From Clostridiales bacterium (GTDB lineage Bacteria > Bacillota > Clostridia > Christensenellales > Aristaeellaceae), in NCBI GenBank assembly GCA_015056205.1, contig SVGS01000002.1:124001-188000 (forward strand): a stretch of DNA of 64,000 nt. The letters run 5' to 3'. A program made the position numbers and the translations under genes. A model generated the notes under the pieces. It was not told the DNA's origin. It worked only from the letters and a program-made list of their open reading frames with translations, and made no database searches. Within the stretch, counting starts at the first letter, position 1. The number at the start of each line of letters is the position of its first letter. Below are positions 16,614 to 25,091 of the stretch, piece after piece.

Positions 16614-18272
16614 ATGAAAAAATGGATCGCTTTGGGACTGGCTCTGATGGTGGCGCTGTGCGGCACGTCCGCATTCGCGGAAACATCCAGGCATGAACGG
16701 GTGTATGTGGTGGCCGGAGCGGACGGCACGGTAAAATCCCTGACCGACAGCATCCGGCTGGAAAACCGGGACGGCCTGGATGAAATCGCGGACCGGACCA
16801 TGCTGACCGGCATTCAGAACGTCAGCGGAACGGAATCCTTCACGCTGGACGGAGAATCCCTGACCTGGAAGGCCGAAGGAAAGGATATCGTCTATCAGGG
16901 AACCTCCGATAAAACGCCGGACCTGCTTCCGGTTGTCACCCTCACGCTGGACGGGGAAACGGTCACCGCGGACGAGCTGGAAAACCGCACGGGCGAAGCG
17001 GTGCTGACCGTTTCCTATCAGACCCCGGAGAAACAGCCTGCCCTGGCGCTTACGATTCTTCCCCTGCCGGAAGAAGGAATATCGGATCTGAAGCTGGAAA
17101 ACGCTTTCCTCTTCTCCGAGATGGGCCGGCAGATCCTGGCGGGCTGGGCGGTTCCCGGCCTGGATGAAGCCCTGAAGCTTCCCGCCTCCTTCACCGTTTC
17201 CTTCCACGCGGATCATGTCCGCCTGCCCTGGATGATGACGCTGGCTTCCTTCGATCCTCTCGATCTGGCTTATCAGGAACTGCAAAAGCGGATTCCGGTG
17301 GATCCTCATACGGAGCTGCAGGAAATCACTTCCCTGCTGACCGCGCTGCAGAACGGGGAAACCCTTCCCGTCGTCAGCGGAAAGGCCAATCTCCTCGTCG
17401 CGGGCATCAACACCCTGAATGACTCCCTGACCCAGTTAAACGATGGCGCCGTCTCTCTGGTAACCGGCGCGGACACGCTTGCCGGCGGAGCAGCGGGGGT
17501 GAAGGACGGAGCCGCTTCCCTGGCGTCCGGAGCCGCGTCGCTTTCCGAAGGAGCCGCCGGCGCTGAAACCGGAGCCGCTTCCCTGGAGGAAGGCCTGACG
17601 GCGCTGACCGGCAGCAACGAAACGCTGAACGCCGGCGCGCAGGCTCTGTTTGAAGGAATCCTGCGTGCCGCCAATCAGCAGCTGGCCGCCTCCGGACTGG
17701 ATCAGGCCGGCCTCACCCTCCCCGAACTGACCGCGGAAAACTACGCGGAAGTGCTGCAGGCCGCCCTGGATCAGCTGAGCTCCGACGCGGTGAAGGATCT
17801 CCCCATGGCGCAGGCCGCCCGCGAAAGCCTGGCCGCGCTGAAAGAGCAGCTGGATCAGACCAGCCAGTTTGTAACCGGCCTGAAGGCTTATACGGCCGGA
17901 ACGGAACAGGCTGCCGCCGGAGCCGCCACCCTGCATACCGGCCTGACCAGCCTGAACACCGGCGCGGCGCAGCTGTCGCAGGGCGCCGCCACCCTGTCCG
18001 CCGGCGCCGTCTCCCTGAATGAAGGCGCGGCCACCCTCCAGACCGGTGTCAAAACCCTTCAGGAAACCGGTACCCAGAAGATCCGGGATACCATCCTGAC
18101 CGTGGAAAAAACCGCTGCCGGATGGATGCTGCCCTACGTGCAGAACGATCTGACAAAAGCGCTCAGCCTCTATGACGAGCTGCACGGCAGCGTGGAAAAC
18201 GCCGGATATGATCTTCGTCCGGAAGGCATGCGGACCGTCACCCTGTATGTCATTCGCACCGATCTCCACTGA
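16614..18272 (+). CDS. Secreted Ala/Gly-repeat (YhgE/Pip-like) partner of the MMPL exporter
   Basis: This 552-residue exported protein has a clear signal peptide (MKKWIALGLALMVALC, cleavage near AFA-E at about 23). An N-terminal beta-rich domain of about 230 residues follows. Two blocks of seven-residue and longer repeats of the type L-x-x-G-A-x-x (about residues 272-330 and 429-487) should form long coiled or helical hairpins, like those in YhgE/Pip (phage infection) proteins. Unlike YhgE it has no C-terminal membrane helices and ends YVIRTDLH. It is co-transcribed with the MMPL gene (17-base gap, AAGGAAGG ribosome site) and the operon ends in a strong terminator, so it probably works as a periplasmic or wall-space adaptor. 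This is inference from position. Confidence 0.75.
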   Translation: MKKWIALGLALMVALCGTSAFAETSRHERVYVVAGADGTVKSLTDSIRLENRDGLDEIADRTMLTGIQNVSGTESFTLDGESLTWKAEGKDIVYQGTSDKTPDLLPVVTLTLDGETVTADELENRTGEAVLTVSYQTPEKQPALALTILPLPEEGISDLKLENAFLFSEMGRQILAGWAVPGLDEALKLPASFTVSFHADHVRLPWMMTLASFDPLDLAYQELQKRIPVDPHTELQEITSLLTALQNGETLPVVSGKANLLVAGINTLNDSLTQLNDGAVSLVTGADTLAGGAAGVKDGAASLASGAASLSEGAAGAETGAASLEEGLTALTGSNETLNAGAQALFEGILRAANQQLAASGLDQAGLTLPELTAENYAEVLQAALDQLSSDAVKDLPMAQAARESLAALKEQLDQTSQFVTGLKAYTAGTEQAAAGAATLHTGLTSLNTGAAQLSQGAATLSAGAVSLNEGAATLQTGVKTLQETGTQKIRDTILTVEKTAAGWMLPYVQNDLTKALSLYDELHGSVENAGYDLRPEGMRTVTLYVIRTDLH

Positions 18273-18282
18273 GATTTACAAA

Positions 18283-18323
18283 AGGGCCGGTTCCCGTGAG
18301 CTGAAATCACGGGAACCGGCCCT
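18283..18323. terminator. Bidirectional terminator between the exporter operon and nifU
   Basis: A 17-base perfect stem (AGGGCCGGTTCCCGTGA and its complement, 18283-18299 and 18307-18323) has T-rich sequence to its right (TTTCTAT) and, on the minus strand, TTTTG. It can serve both convergent units. Confidence 0.88.
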
Positions 18324-18367
18324 TTCTATATCATTTATCATTCGCCCGGGAAGATCCCGCGGCGGCC

Positions 18368-18742
18368 TCAGGCCTGCCTTTTGCGGTAATCCTCCAGGGC
18401 GGACTGAATGGCTTCCTCCGCCAGCACCGAACAGTGAATCTTATGCGCCGGAAGCCCGTCCAGCGCCTCCGTAACCGCCTGATTGGTCAGCTTCATCGCC
18501 TCGGAAACCGGTTTCCCCTTGATCATCTCCGTCGCCATGGAGCTGGAGGCGATCGCGCTTCCGCAGCCGAAGGTCTCGAATTTCACGTCCCGGATGATAT
18601 CGTTCTCGATTTTCAGATACATCTTCATGATGTCCCCGCATTTGGCGTTGCCAACCTCCCCGATGGCGTTGGCGTCCTCAATCACGCCGACGTTCCGCGG
18701 GTGCAGAAAATGATCCATCACTTTTTCACTGTATAATGCCAT
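18368..18742 (-). CDS. nifU: Iron-sulfur cluster scaffold protein, IscU/NifU type
   Basis: This 124-residue protein assembles Fe-S clusters on three cysteines, in GNAKCGD, the GCGSAIASSS loop, and IHCSVLAEEA. It opens LYSEKVMDHFLHPRNVG, the usual IscU/NifU N-terminus, and lacks the NifU middle and C-terminal domains. It lies 17 bases after the cysteine desulfurase gene that supplies its sulfur, so the two form one operon under the shared sulfur-type operator. The SUF-type scaffold SufU is less likely because of the GCGSAIASSS sequence. Confidence 0.94.
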   Translation of the reverse strand: MALYSEKVMDHFLHPRNVGVIEDANAIGEVGNAKCGDIMKMYLKIENDIIRDVKFETFGCGSAIASSSMATEMIKGKPVSEAMKLTNQAVTEALDGLPAHKIHCSVLAEEAIQSALEDYRKRQA

Positions 18743-18759
18743 TTGTTTTCCCTCCTGCC

Positions 18760-19947
18760 TTACAGAATAAACGGTGTTTTTCCGTTCTGCAGATCCCGCC
18801 AGACCGGCGAGAAGCTCCGCAGATAAGCGACGACATCCTTCACGGAAGCGATGATCGTCTCCACATCCTCCGGCGTATTGTCCCGCCCCAGCGTCAGGCG
18901 AAGCGAGCCGTGCGCCACGTCATGCACCCGGCCGATCGCCAGCAGCACATGGCTGGGATCCAGCGAGCCGGACGTGCAGGCGCTGCCGGAGGAGGCGCTG
19001 ATCCCCTTCTCGTCCAGCAGGAGCAGCAGGGATTCGCCCTCGATGCCTTCAAAGCAGAAGCTCACGTTGCCCGGAAGGCGTTTTTCCGCGTCGCCGTTCA
19101 GCGCAGAATGCGGAATCTCCCGCAGTCCGGCAATCAGGCGGTCCCGGAGCGCTTTCAGCCGTTCCGACTCCTGCTGCCGCACTCCGGCGCTTTCCTTCAG
19201 TGCCGCGGCCATTCCGAGAATGCCGGGCAGATTTTCCGTCCCGGCCCGTTTCCCCTTCTCCTGCGCTCCTCCCTGAATCAGCGGGAACAGCGGCGCGCCC
19301 TTCCGGGCATACAGAAAGCCGACGCCCTTCGGGCCGTAGAACTTATGAGCGGACGCGGAGAGATAATCCACATTCTCCGCCTGCACATCTATGGCCTGAA
19401 TACCGGCAGCCTGTACCGCATCCGTGTGGAACAGAACCTGATGCGCCCGGCAGACCGCGCCGATCTCCCGGATGGGCTGAATCGTGCCGATCTCGTTGTT
19501 GGCGTACATCACGGTAACCAGGCAGGTATCCGGACGGATCGCCGCCTCCACCTCTTCCGGCCGGACGAGGCCGTCCTCATGGACATCCAGCAGCGTGACC
19601 TCGAATCCTTCGCTCTTCAGCTGCCTCAGCGTATGCAGCACCGCGTGATGCTCAAACGCGGTGGAAATAATATGGGTTTTCCCGTGCTTTTTTCCGTCCA
19701 GCGCGGCGGAACGGATCGCCTGATTGTCGGCTTCGCTGCCGCCGGAGGTAAAGACGATCTCCCGCGGCTCCGCGTGAATCACGGAGGCAACCTCCTCCCG
19801 CGCCCCCTCCAGCAGCTCCTTCGCCCGCTGGCCCAGGCGGTACAGGCTGGACGGATTGCCGTAATCCTCCCGCATACATCGGATCACCGCCTCCATCGCC
19901 TTTTCACTCATCGCGGTTGTCGCCGCGTGATCAGCATAAATTGCCAT
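18760..19947 (-). CDS. nifS: Cysteine desulfurase, NifS/IscS class
   Basis: This 395-residue PLP enzyme takes sulfur from cysteine and passes it to the scaffold next door. Motifs seen: YADHAATTAMSEKA at the start, HTDAVQAAG, the PLP lysine in SASAHKFYGPKGVGF, and the persulfide cysteine loop SGSACTSGSLDPSHV. The long group-I loop with SSGSACTSG indicates IscS/NifS rather than SufS. ATG 19947 is preceded by AAGGAG. The promoter at 19990-20021 carries the same operator block as metY, which ties cysteine consumption to homocysteine synthesis. Confidence 0.95.
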   Translation of the reverse strand: MAIYADHAATTAMSEKAMEAVIRCMREDYGNPSSLYRLGQRAKELLEGAREEVASVIHAEPREIVFTSGGSEADNQAIRSAALDGKKHGKTHIISTAFEHHAVLHTLRQLKSEGFEVTLLDVHEDGLVRPEEVEAAIRPDTCLVTVMYANNEIGTIQPIREIGAVCRAHQVLFHTDAVQAAGIQAIDVQAENVDYLSASAHKFYGPKGVGFLYARKGAPLFPLIQGGAQEKGKRAGTENLPGILGMAAALKESAGVRQQESERLKALRDRLIAGLREIPHSALNGDAEKRLPGNVSFCFEGIEGESLLLLLDEKGISASSGSACTSGSLDPSHVLLAIGRVHDVAHGSLRLTLGRDNTPEDVETIIASVKDVVAYLRSFSPVWRDLQNGKTPFIL

Positions 19948-19989
19948 CTGGTGTACTCCTTCCCGGATCTTCGGATCCTTTGCCTGTCC

Positions 19990-20021
19990 ATTTTATGCCT
20001 ATTTACCCAACATGTCAATAG
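19990..20021 (-). promoter_or_regulatory. nifS-nifU promoter with the shared operator
   Basis: On the minus strand TTGACA (20018-20013) and TAAAAT (19995-19990) are 17 bases apart. The surrounding ACCTATTGACATGTTGGGT (20022-20004) has ACC and GGT at its ends and matches the metY operator at 17 of 21 positions starting from CTATTGACAT. Confidence 0.65.
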
Positions 20022-20041
20022 GTATTTGCCCTTTCCGGTTT

Positions 20042-20293
20042 TATCCCTATGACGCGGCGCGCTTCCCGGAAGCGGACGCGATCCTGCTCACATACTGGGG
20101 AAGCGCCATGCCGCAGCTGCCCGGGGAAGGCAGTTCCTGGTCCGCCAATCTGCCGGCCGGGCTGTTATCCTGCTTCGGTCTGGGCGAGACAAAAGGAACG
20201 CTTCCGGTCCATATCCCGGTCCTGAATGAAGAATACCAGCCGACGGATGAAATCCTGTGGGCCCGCGGACTGCCCGCCGCTTCTGATCCCTGA
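20042..20293 (+). pseudogene. C-terminal remnant of a GH3-type glycoside hydrolase
   Basis: About 84 codons remain. The stretch from YDAARFPEADAILLTYWGS through PAGLLSCFGLG to GTLPVHIPVLNEEY and TDEILWARG resembles the extreme C-terminal domain of large GH3 enzymes of Clostridia (DA-LL-Y-gs; LPA-L--FG; G-LPV-IP-L---Y--TDEIL-ARG). Everything upstream of the fragment is missing; the sequence just before it is the nifS promoter. The only upstream start, ATG 20012, lies inside that promoter. The fragment has no terminator of its own. It looks like what is left after a deletion or rearrangement. The family assignment comes from memory of motifs, so it is moderate. Confidence 0.6.
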
Positions 20294-20327
20294 CAGTCAA
20301 AACAAGAAGCAGGACAGATCCGAATCA

Positions 20328-20384
20328 CAAAAAGCGCCCCCGGCGTTCCCTGCCTTATGCAGAACCGCCGGGGGCTACGCTTTT
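20328..20384 (-). terminator. Terminator of the inositol operon
   Basis: A long hairpin (CCCCCGGCG at 20337-20345 pairing with CGCCGGGGG at 20366-20374, extended by AAAGCG/CGCTTT) is followed on the minus strand by GCTTTTTGTG. It lies about 50 bases after the iolE stop codon. Confidence 0.8.
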
Positions 20385-20434
20385 CATTCACTTCCTGCGG
20401 GTCACTCATTCTCCGGAAACCCGGAACCGGAACC

Positions 20435-21331
20435 TTACAGGCCCGTTTTTTCCCGGATGTATTTCCGGGCCATCTGCGCATATTCAAAGGGATTGGCCTT
20501 CGCCGGATCCTGTTCGGCTTCCACGACCACCCAGCCTTCATAGCCGCTCTCTTCGATCACCCGGAAAATCGGACCGAAATCCACGTCCCCGTCTCCGGGC
20601 ACCGTGAACACGCCGTTCCGGACCGCGGTCAGGAAGCTCCAGCCCTCCCGCTGCGCCTGATCCCGGATGGGCAGGCGGACATCCTTCAGATGGATGTGGC
20701 GGATCCGGCGGATATACTTTTTCAGCACAGGCAGCGGATCAATGCCGGCAAAGGTCAGGTGGCCGCTGTCGAAAAGCAGGAAAACCTTCTCCGGATCCAC
20801 CGCGTCCATGAAGCGGTCGATTTCCTCCGCCGTCTGGACCCCGGTGCCCATATGATGGTGCATGGTCAGGGTCATTCCCTTTTCCTGCGCCAGCGCGCCC
20901 AGCTCGTTATAGCCCTTCGCGATCAGCCGCCACTGCTCGTCCGTCCAGACCGGCTTCCGGCCGCCGAAGATATTGAGATCCTTTCCCTGGATGGAATCCC
21001 CCTGCTCGGAAGCTCCGATCACCCGGGCTCCCAGCGCGTACAGCCGGTCCCGGTGCGCGATGAAATTGCGGATCGTCACCTCATAGGGTTCGGATGTGAA
21101 CAGGGTGGAAAACCAGGCATTGCAGATCTGCAGCCCGCGGACATCCAGCTTGTGCTTCAGCACCTGCACATCCTGCGGATATTTATTGCCGATTTCGCTA
21201 CCCGTAAAGCCTGCCAGCGCCATTTCGCTGACGCACTGCTCGAACGTGTTTTCTCCGCCCAGATCCGGCATATCATCATTGGTCCAGCCGATCGGCGCGA
21301 TTGCCAGTTTTACCTTCCCGGGATCCAGCAT
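20435..21331 (-). CDS. iolE: Inosose dehydratase
   Basis: This enzyme dehydrates 2-keto-myo-inositol to 3D-(3,5/4)-trihydroxycyclohexane-1,2-dione, step two of the pathway. The 298-residue sugar-isomerase-like TIM barrel shows the IolE opening [19 protein letters not shown], metal ligands in [11 protein letters not shown] and [10 protein letters not shown], and the end motif [11 protein letters not shown], all typical. It is the last gene of the operon, 21 bases after iolD, and is followed by a strong terminator. Confidence 0.96.
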   Translation of the reverse strand: MLDPGKVKLAIAPIGWTNDDMPDLGGENTFEQCVSEMALAGFTGSEIGNKYPQDVQVLKHKLDVRGLQICNAWFSTLFTSEPYEVTIRNFIAHRDRLYALGARVIGASEQGDSIQGKDLNIFGGRKPVWTDEQWRLIAKGYNELGALAQEKGMTLTMHHHMGTGVQTAEEIDRFMDAVDPEKVFLLFDSGHLTFAGIDPLPVLKKYIRRIRHIHLKDVRLPIRDQAQREGWSFLTAVRNGVFTVPGDGDVDFGPIFRVIEESGYEGWVVVEAEQDPAKANPFEYAQMARKYIREKTGL

Positions 21332-21352
21332 TGTTCCTTCTCTCCTTTTTCT

Positions 21353-23206
21353 TCAGAATTTCCGCGTATCCTTCACATGTTCCGTCAGATCCTCCCAGGC
21401 TTTCCGCACCCGGGGCTGGGAGGAAACCTCCGCCACGCCGACCCGCCACCAGCTCTCATAGCCGGGGGTCATCGTACCGGGAACCACCTTGATATCATAC
21501 AGCACCGGCCGGTCCTGCTTCAGCGCGTCCTCCAGGGCCGCCTTCAGCTCGTCCTCCGTCCGGATCGTGTAGGTTTTCAGCCCGTAGCCGGCGGCATTGG
21601 CCGCGAAATCCAGCGGAATGATTTCCCCGTCGAGGGCTCCGCTTTCCGGATTCCGGAAACGGAACACCGTGCCGAAGGTATCGCTTCCCTGATTATTCTG
21701 CAGGTTTTCAATGCATCCCCAGCCGGAATTGTCAAACAGGCAGAAATGCACCCGAAGATGCTCCTGCAGACAGGTCACCAGTTCCGAATGGGCCATCAGG
21801 TAGGTGCCGTCCCCGAAAAACGCGTAAACCTCGCTTTCCGGGCAGGCCAGCTTCACGCCCAGGGCTCCGTTCGGTTCATATCCCATGTTGGAAAAGCCGT
21901 ATTCCATATGGTAGGTATCCCGCAGGCCCGGCCGGAATAGCCGCTGCATATCCCCCGGCAGGCTGCCGGCGCTGCCCACCGCGATATCCTGCTCCCGCAT
22001 GAACGTGTTGATAATGCCCAGGGCCCGGGTCTGCGTCAGCCCGCGGGAATCCCGCGCGGCATACCATTCATCCACGGTCCGGTTCCAGTCCTCCCGGACC
22101 GCCTGAATCTTTTCCGGTTCCGCGTAACGGTATTCCTTCAGGGCCTCGGTCAGCGCCTTCAGGCCTTCCCGGGCGTCACAGATCATGGGTTCTCCGTCCA
22201 TCTTGATGGCGTCAAACGGACAGATATTGACGGACACGACCTTGCATTCCTCTCCCCAGAGCCACTTGGAGCTGGTGGTAAAATCGCTGAGGCGGGTTCC
22301 GACCGCGATCACGGCGTCGGCTTCCCGGGCGGTCACGTTTGCCGCCCGGCCGCCGGTTACCCCGATTCCGCCCAGGTTCAGGGGATGATCCCAGGGCAGC
22401 ACGCCCTTGCCCGCCTGGGTTTCGGAAAAGGGAATCCCCGTCGTTTCGCAGAACTGCTGCAGCGCGTCTCCGGCCAGCGAATAGCGGACCCCGCCGCCGC
22501 AGATCACCAGCGGATGCTTTGCCCGCCGGATGATCTCCGCGGCCCGCTCCGTCTGCCCCGCGGTGGGCGCCCTGCGGTCCAGATGCCACACCCTCTTCCG
22601 CAGGAAGGAAACCGGATAGTCATAAGCCTCCCCTTCCACATCCTGCGGCATGGCCAGGCAGACCGCCCCGGTATCCGCGGGATCCGTCAGCACTCTCAGC
22701 GCGTGAAGGGCCGCGGTCATCAGCTGTTCCGGCCGTTCGATCCGGTCAAAATAGTGGCATACGCCCCGGAAGGCATCGGTCACCGTCTGCCCGAAGGACT
22801 GAAAGAACTCCGCCTGCTGCAGCACCGGATCCGGCTGGCGGCAGGCAAAGGTATCCCCCGGCAGAAGCAGCAGCGGAATCCGGTTCGCGGTGGCACAGCC
22901 GGCGGCCGTGACCATATTCATGGCTCCCGGTCCGATGGAGCTGACGCAGGGAATAATCTCCAGGCGGTTTTTCTGCTTGGCGAAGGCGGTGGCCGCCAGC
23001 GCCATGTTCTGCTCGTTCTTTCCCTGCAGGAAGCGGATCTGATGCCCTCCCTCCTGCAGCGCCTGGCCGACGCCCACCACGCAGCCGTGGCCGAAAACGC
23101 CGAAGAGATTCCGCACAAATTTATGCTCCGTGCCGTCCAGCTCCACATACTGCTGATCCAGGAAACGAACCAGGGCCTGCGCCATGGTCAGACGAATGGT
23201 TTTCAT
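21353..23206 (-). CDS. iolD: 3D-(3,5/4)-trihydroxycyclohexane-1,2-dione acylhydrolase
   Basis: This thiamine-diphosphate enzyme hydrolyses the ring of the diketone to 5-deoxy-glucuronate. The length, 617 residues, is normal. The acetolactate-synthase-like layout is visible: N-terminal ThDP-Pyr domain (IRFLQGKNEQNMALAATAFA, with the catalytic glutamate of the NEQNMA stretch), central domain (RAKHPLVICGGGVRYS) and the cofactor-phosphate motif GDGTYLMAHSELVT ending in LFDNSGWGCI. It lies 19 bases after iolB. Confidence 0.96.
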   Translation of the reverse strand: MKTIRLTMAQALVRFLDQQYVELDGTEHKFVRNLFGVFGHGCVVGVGQALQEGGHQIRFLQGKNEQNMALAATAFAKQKNRLEIIPCVSSIGPGAMNMVTAAGCATANRIPLLLLPGDTFACRQPDPVLQQAEFFQSFGQTVTDAFRGVCHYFDRIERPEQLMTAALHALRVLTDPADTGAVCLAMPQDVEGEAYDYPVSFLRKRVWHLDRRAPTAGQTERAAEIIRRAKHPLVICGGGVRYSLAGDALQQFCETTGIPFSETQAGKGVLPWDHPLNLGGIGVTGGRAANVTAREADAVIAVGTRLSDFTTSSKWLWGEECKVVSVNICPFDAIKMDGEPMICDAREGLKALTEALKEYRYAEPEKIQAVREDWNRTVDEWYAARDSRGLTQTRALGIINTFMREQDIAVGSAGSLPGDMQRLFRPGLRDTYHMEYGFSNMGYEPNGALGVKLACPESEVYAFFGDGTYLMAHSELVTCLQEHLRVHFCLFDNSGWGCIENLQNNQGSDTFGTVFRFRNPESGALDGEIIPLDFAANAAGYGLKTYTIRTEDELKAALEDALKQDRPVLYDIKVVPGTMTPGYESWWRVGVAEVSSQPRVRKAWEDLTEHVKDTRKF

Positions 23207-23225
23207 GCTGCATTCCCTCCCCGTT

Positions 23226-24038
23226 TTACTTCCTGTCTCCCCAGTACACGCTGTCCGGTTCCATCACCCACAGATGCTCCTTCAGGAACACCGGGCATTC
23301 CGGCTGCTTATACGGCTGCCCCTCCAGATGGCGGATTGCCCAGAGATACCACAGGGCATATCCCGGCGCCGTGCAGTGCGGATGCGTCAGACCCGGCTCG
23401 ATAAACACGGTATCATTCTGCTGAACCTTGACGACCTCATCCCCCAGCTCGCCGTAGCCGAAGCCGTTTTCCGGATTGGTCTTGTAGTAGTAAATCTCCG
23501 GCTGGGGATGATGATGAGGCGGATAGCTGCTCCATTTGCCCGGGAACCCGATCACCTCTCCCAGCACCAGATTGGCGTCCGGCGCGTTGCTGTAGTCAAA
23601 GATGGTTCTCACGATCCGGGTGCTGGTTTCCCGCATCAGCCCGGCGCCCCGGAACTCATCCGGCGTATCCGCCGGCAGATACAGCTTCGACCCGAAAGCC
23701 TTTTCATTATCGGTGCGCAGAATGTTGATCTCCGCCTCTTCCGAGCGGCAGACCACCCTCACGGACGTGTTCCGGTCCGCGTGCAGGGCGGTCGGAGGCA
23801 CATCAAAGCAGTTGGCCCGGTTTTCCGTATGGCTCTGCTCCCCCCATTCAAAGGTGACTTCGCCGTATACGAGCAGCACGGCCTTTTCCAGGCCGGCGGG
23901 TTCCTCCCACGCGTCCCCTTTTTTCATCCGGTAAACGCCGAAATCCATCAGCATATCGGCATGGGGGCCGTCCATTTTCGCCAGCCATTTGAGCCCGAAA
24001 GGATGGGCGCCGTGCGCTTTGATGATATTCTGATTCAT
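23226..24038 (-). CDS. iolB: 5-deoxy-glucuronate isomerase
   Basis: This enzyme isomerises 5-deoxy-glucuronate to 2-deoxy-5-keto-gluconate. The 270-residue double-cupin protein shows the metal-binding cluster YPPHHHPQPEIYYYK and the second cupin end PGLTHPHCTAPGYALWYLWA. It lies four bases after iolG, so the two are surely co-translated from one message. Confidence 0.96.
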   Translation of the reverse strand: MNQNIIKAHGAHPFGLKWLAKMDGPHADMLMDFGVYRMKKGDAWEEPAGLEKAVLLVYGEVTFEWGEQSHTENRANCFDVPPTALHADRNTSVRVVCRSEEAEINILRTDNEKAFGSKLYLPADTPDEFRGAGLMRETSTRIVRTIFDYSNAPDANLVLGEVIGFPGKWSSYPPHHHPQPEIYYYKTNPENGFGYGELGDEVVKVQQNDTVFIEPGLTHPHCTAPGYALWYLWAIRHLEGQPYKQPECPVFLKEHLWVMEPDSVYWGDRK

Positions 24039-24042
24039 GGCT

Positions 24043-25062
24043 TTATCCTCCGCAGATCTCGCTGATTTTCACCGGCCGGTGCTCATCCAGCGATTTTTTG
24101 GCCGCCTTGGCCAGAACCACGCTCATCAGTCCGGCATGAATGCCGACCGGGACCTCTCCGTTTTCCCGGATCGCCCGGATAAACTGGCGCATTTCTTCCG
24201 TAAAGGACTGCATATAGCGCTCCAGGAAGAAGAACTGCGGCTTGTCCCCCACGACGCCGGCCGCCGTGGACACCCGCACGGTGGAATCGCCGTCGTTCTC
24301 ATCCGCGGCCATTCCCAGGCTGCCGAAAACCTCCACCCGCTGATCATAGCCGTAGGCCGCCCGCCGGCTGTTGTCAATCACGCCCAGCGCGCCGTTTTCA
24401 AAGGTCAGGGTGACGATCGCCGTATCCACATCCCCGGCTTCGCCGATCCGCTTGTCCACCAGGCTGGTTCCCATGGCATAGACCTCGGTCACATCGCTTC
24501 CCGCCAGGAACATAGCCATATCGAAATCATGAATCATCATGTCGATATACAGCCCGCCGGAGGAAGCGGCATATTCGGGAGACGGCGGTTCCGGATCCCG
24601 GGAAGTGATTTTGATAATCTCAATGCTGCCCAACGTTCCGTCCTGCGCCAGCTGCTGCACATGCCGGTGATTGTGATCGAACCGCCGGTTAAAGCCAATC
24701 TGCAGCTTCCGGCCCGTTTCCTCCGCCACCCGGGCAACCTCCCGGATCTTTTCAATGGAGGTATGCACCGGCTTTTCGCAGAAAACATGCTTCCCCGCCT
24801 TCATGGCCGCGATGGAAATGTCGGCATGGGTCGGGGTCGGAGAGCAGACCAGCACCGCGTCGATCGCCGGATCGTTCAGGATATCCATATAGTCGCCCGA
24901 GTATTTGGGCACGCCGAAGCGCTCCGCCAGCTTCCGGGCGCTTTCCTCCATCACATCCGTCACCATGGCCACCCGGGCATCCGGAATGTGATAGGTGATG
25001 GATTCCGCGTGTACGTTGCCGATCCGTCCGGCACCGATAATTCCGATATTGATGAAACTCAT
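24043..25062 (-). CDS. iolG: myo-Inositol 2-dehydrogenase
   Basis: This NAD-dependent enzyme oxidises myo-inositol to 2-keto-myo-inositol, the first step. The 339-residue Gfo/Idh/MocA-family protein has the Rossmann motif IGIIGAGRIGNVHAES, the conserved EKPVHTS strand with its lysine, and GGLYIDMMIHDFDMA with the catalytic Asp-His pair. The IolG identity rests on the operon context as well as sequence, since the family is broad. Only one copy is present here, whereas many inositol loci carry two or three (scyllo-inositol enzymes). Confidence 0.93.
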   Translation of the reverse strand: MSFINIGIIGAGRIGNVHAESITYHIPDARVAMVTDVMEESARKLAERFGVPKYSGDYMDILNDPAIDAVLVCSPTPTHADISIAAMKAGKHVFCEKPVHTSIEKIREVARVAEETGRKLQIGFNRRFDHNHRHVQQLAQDGTLGSIEIIKITSRDPEPPSPEYAASSGGLYIDMMIHDFDMAMFLAGSDVTEVYAMGTSLVDKRIGEAGDVDTAIVTLTFENGALGVIDNSRRAAYGYDQRVEVFGSLGMAADENDGDSTVRVSTAAGVVGDKPQFFFLERYMQSFTEEMRQFIRAIRENGEVPVGIHAGLMSVVLAKAAKKSLDEHRPVKISEICGG

Positions 25063-25091
25063 GGCAAAGACTCCTCTCTGTATTGTGCCTG

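Noticed and set aside
20012-20293. Intact 93-codon gene
   Set aside because: Its only start lies in the nifS promoter and its sequence resembles only the last part of a GH3 enzyme, so it is listed as a remnant.
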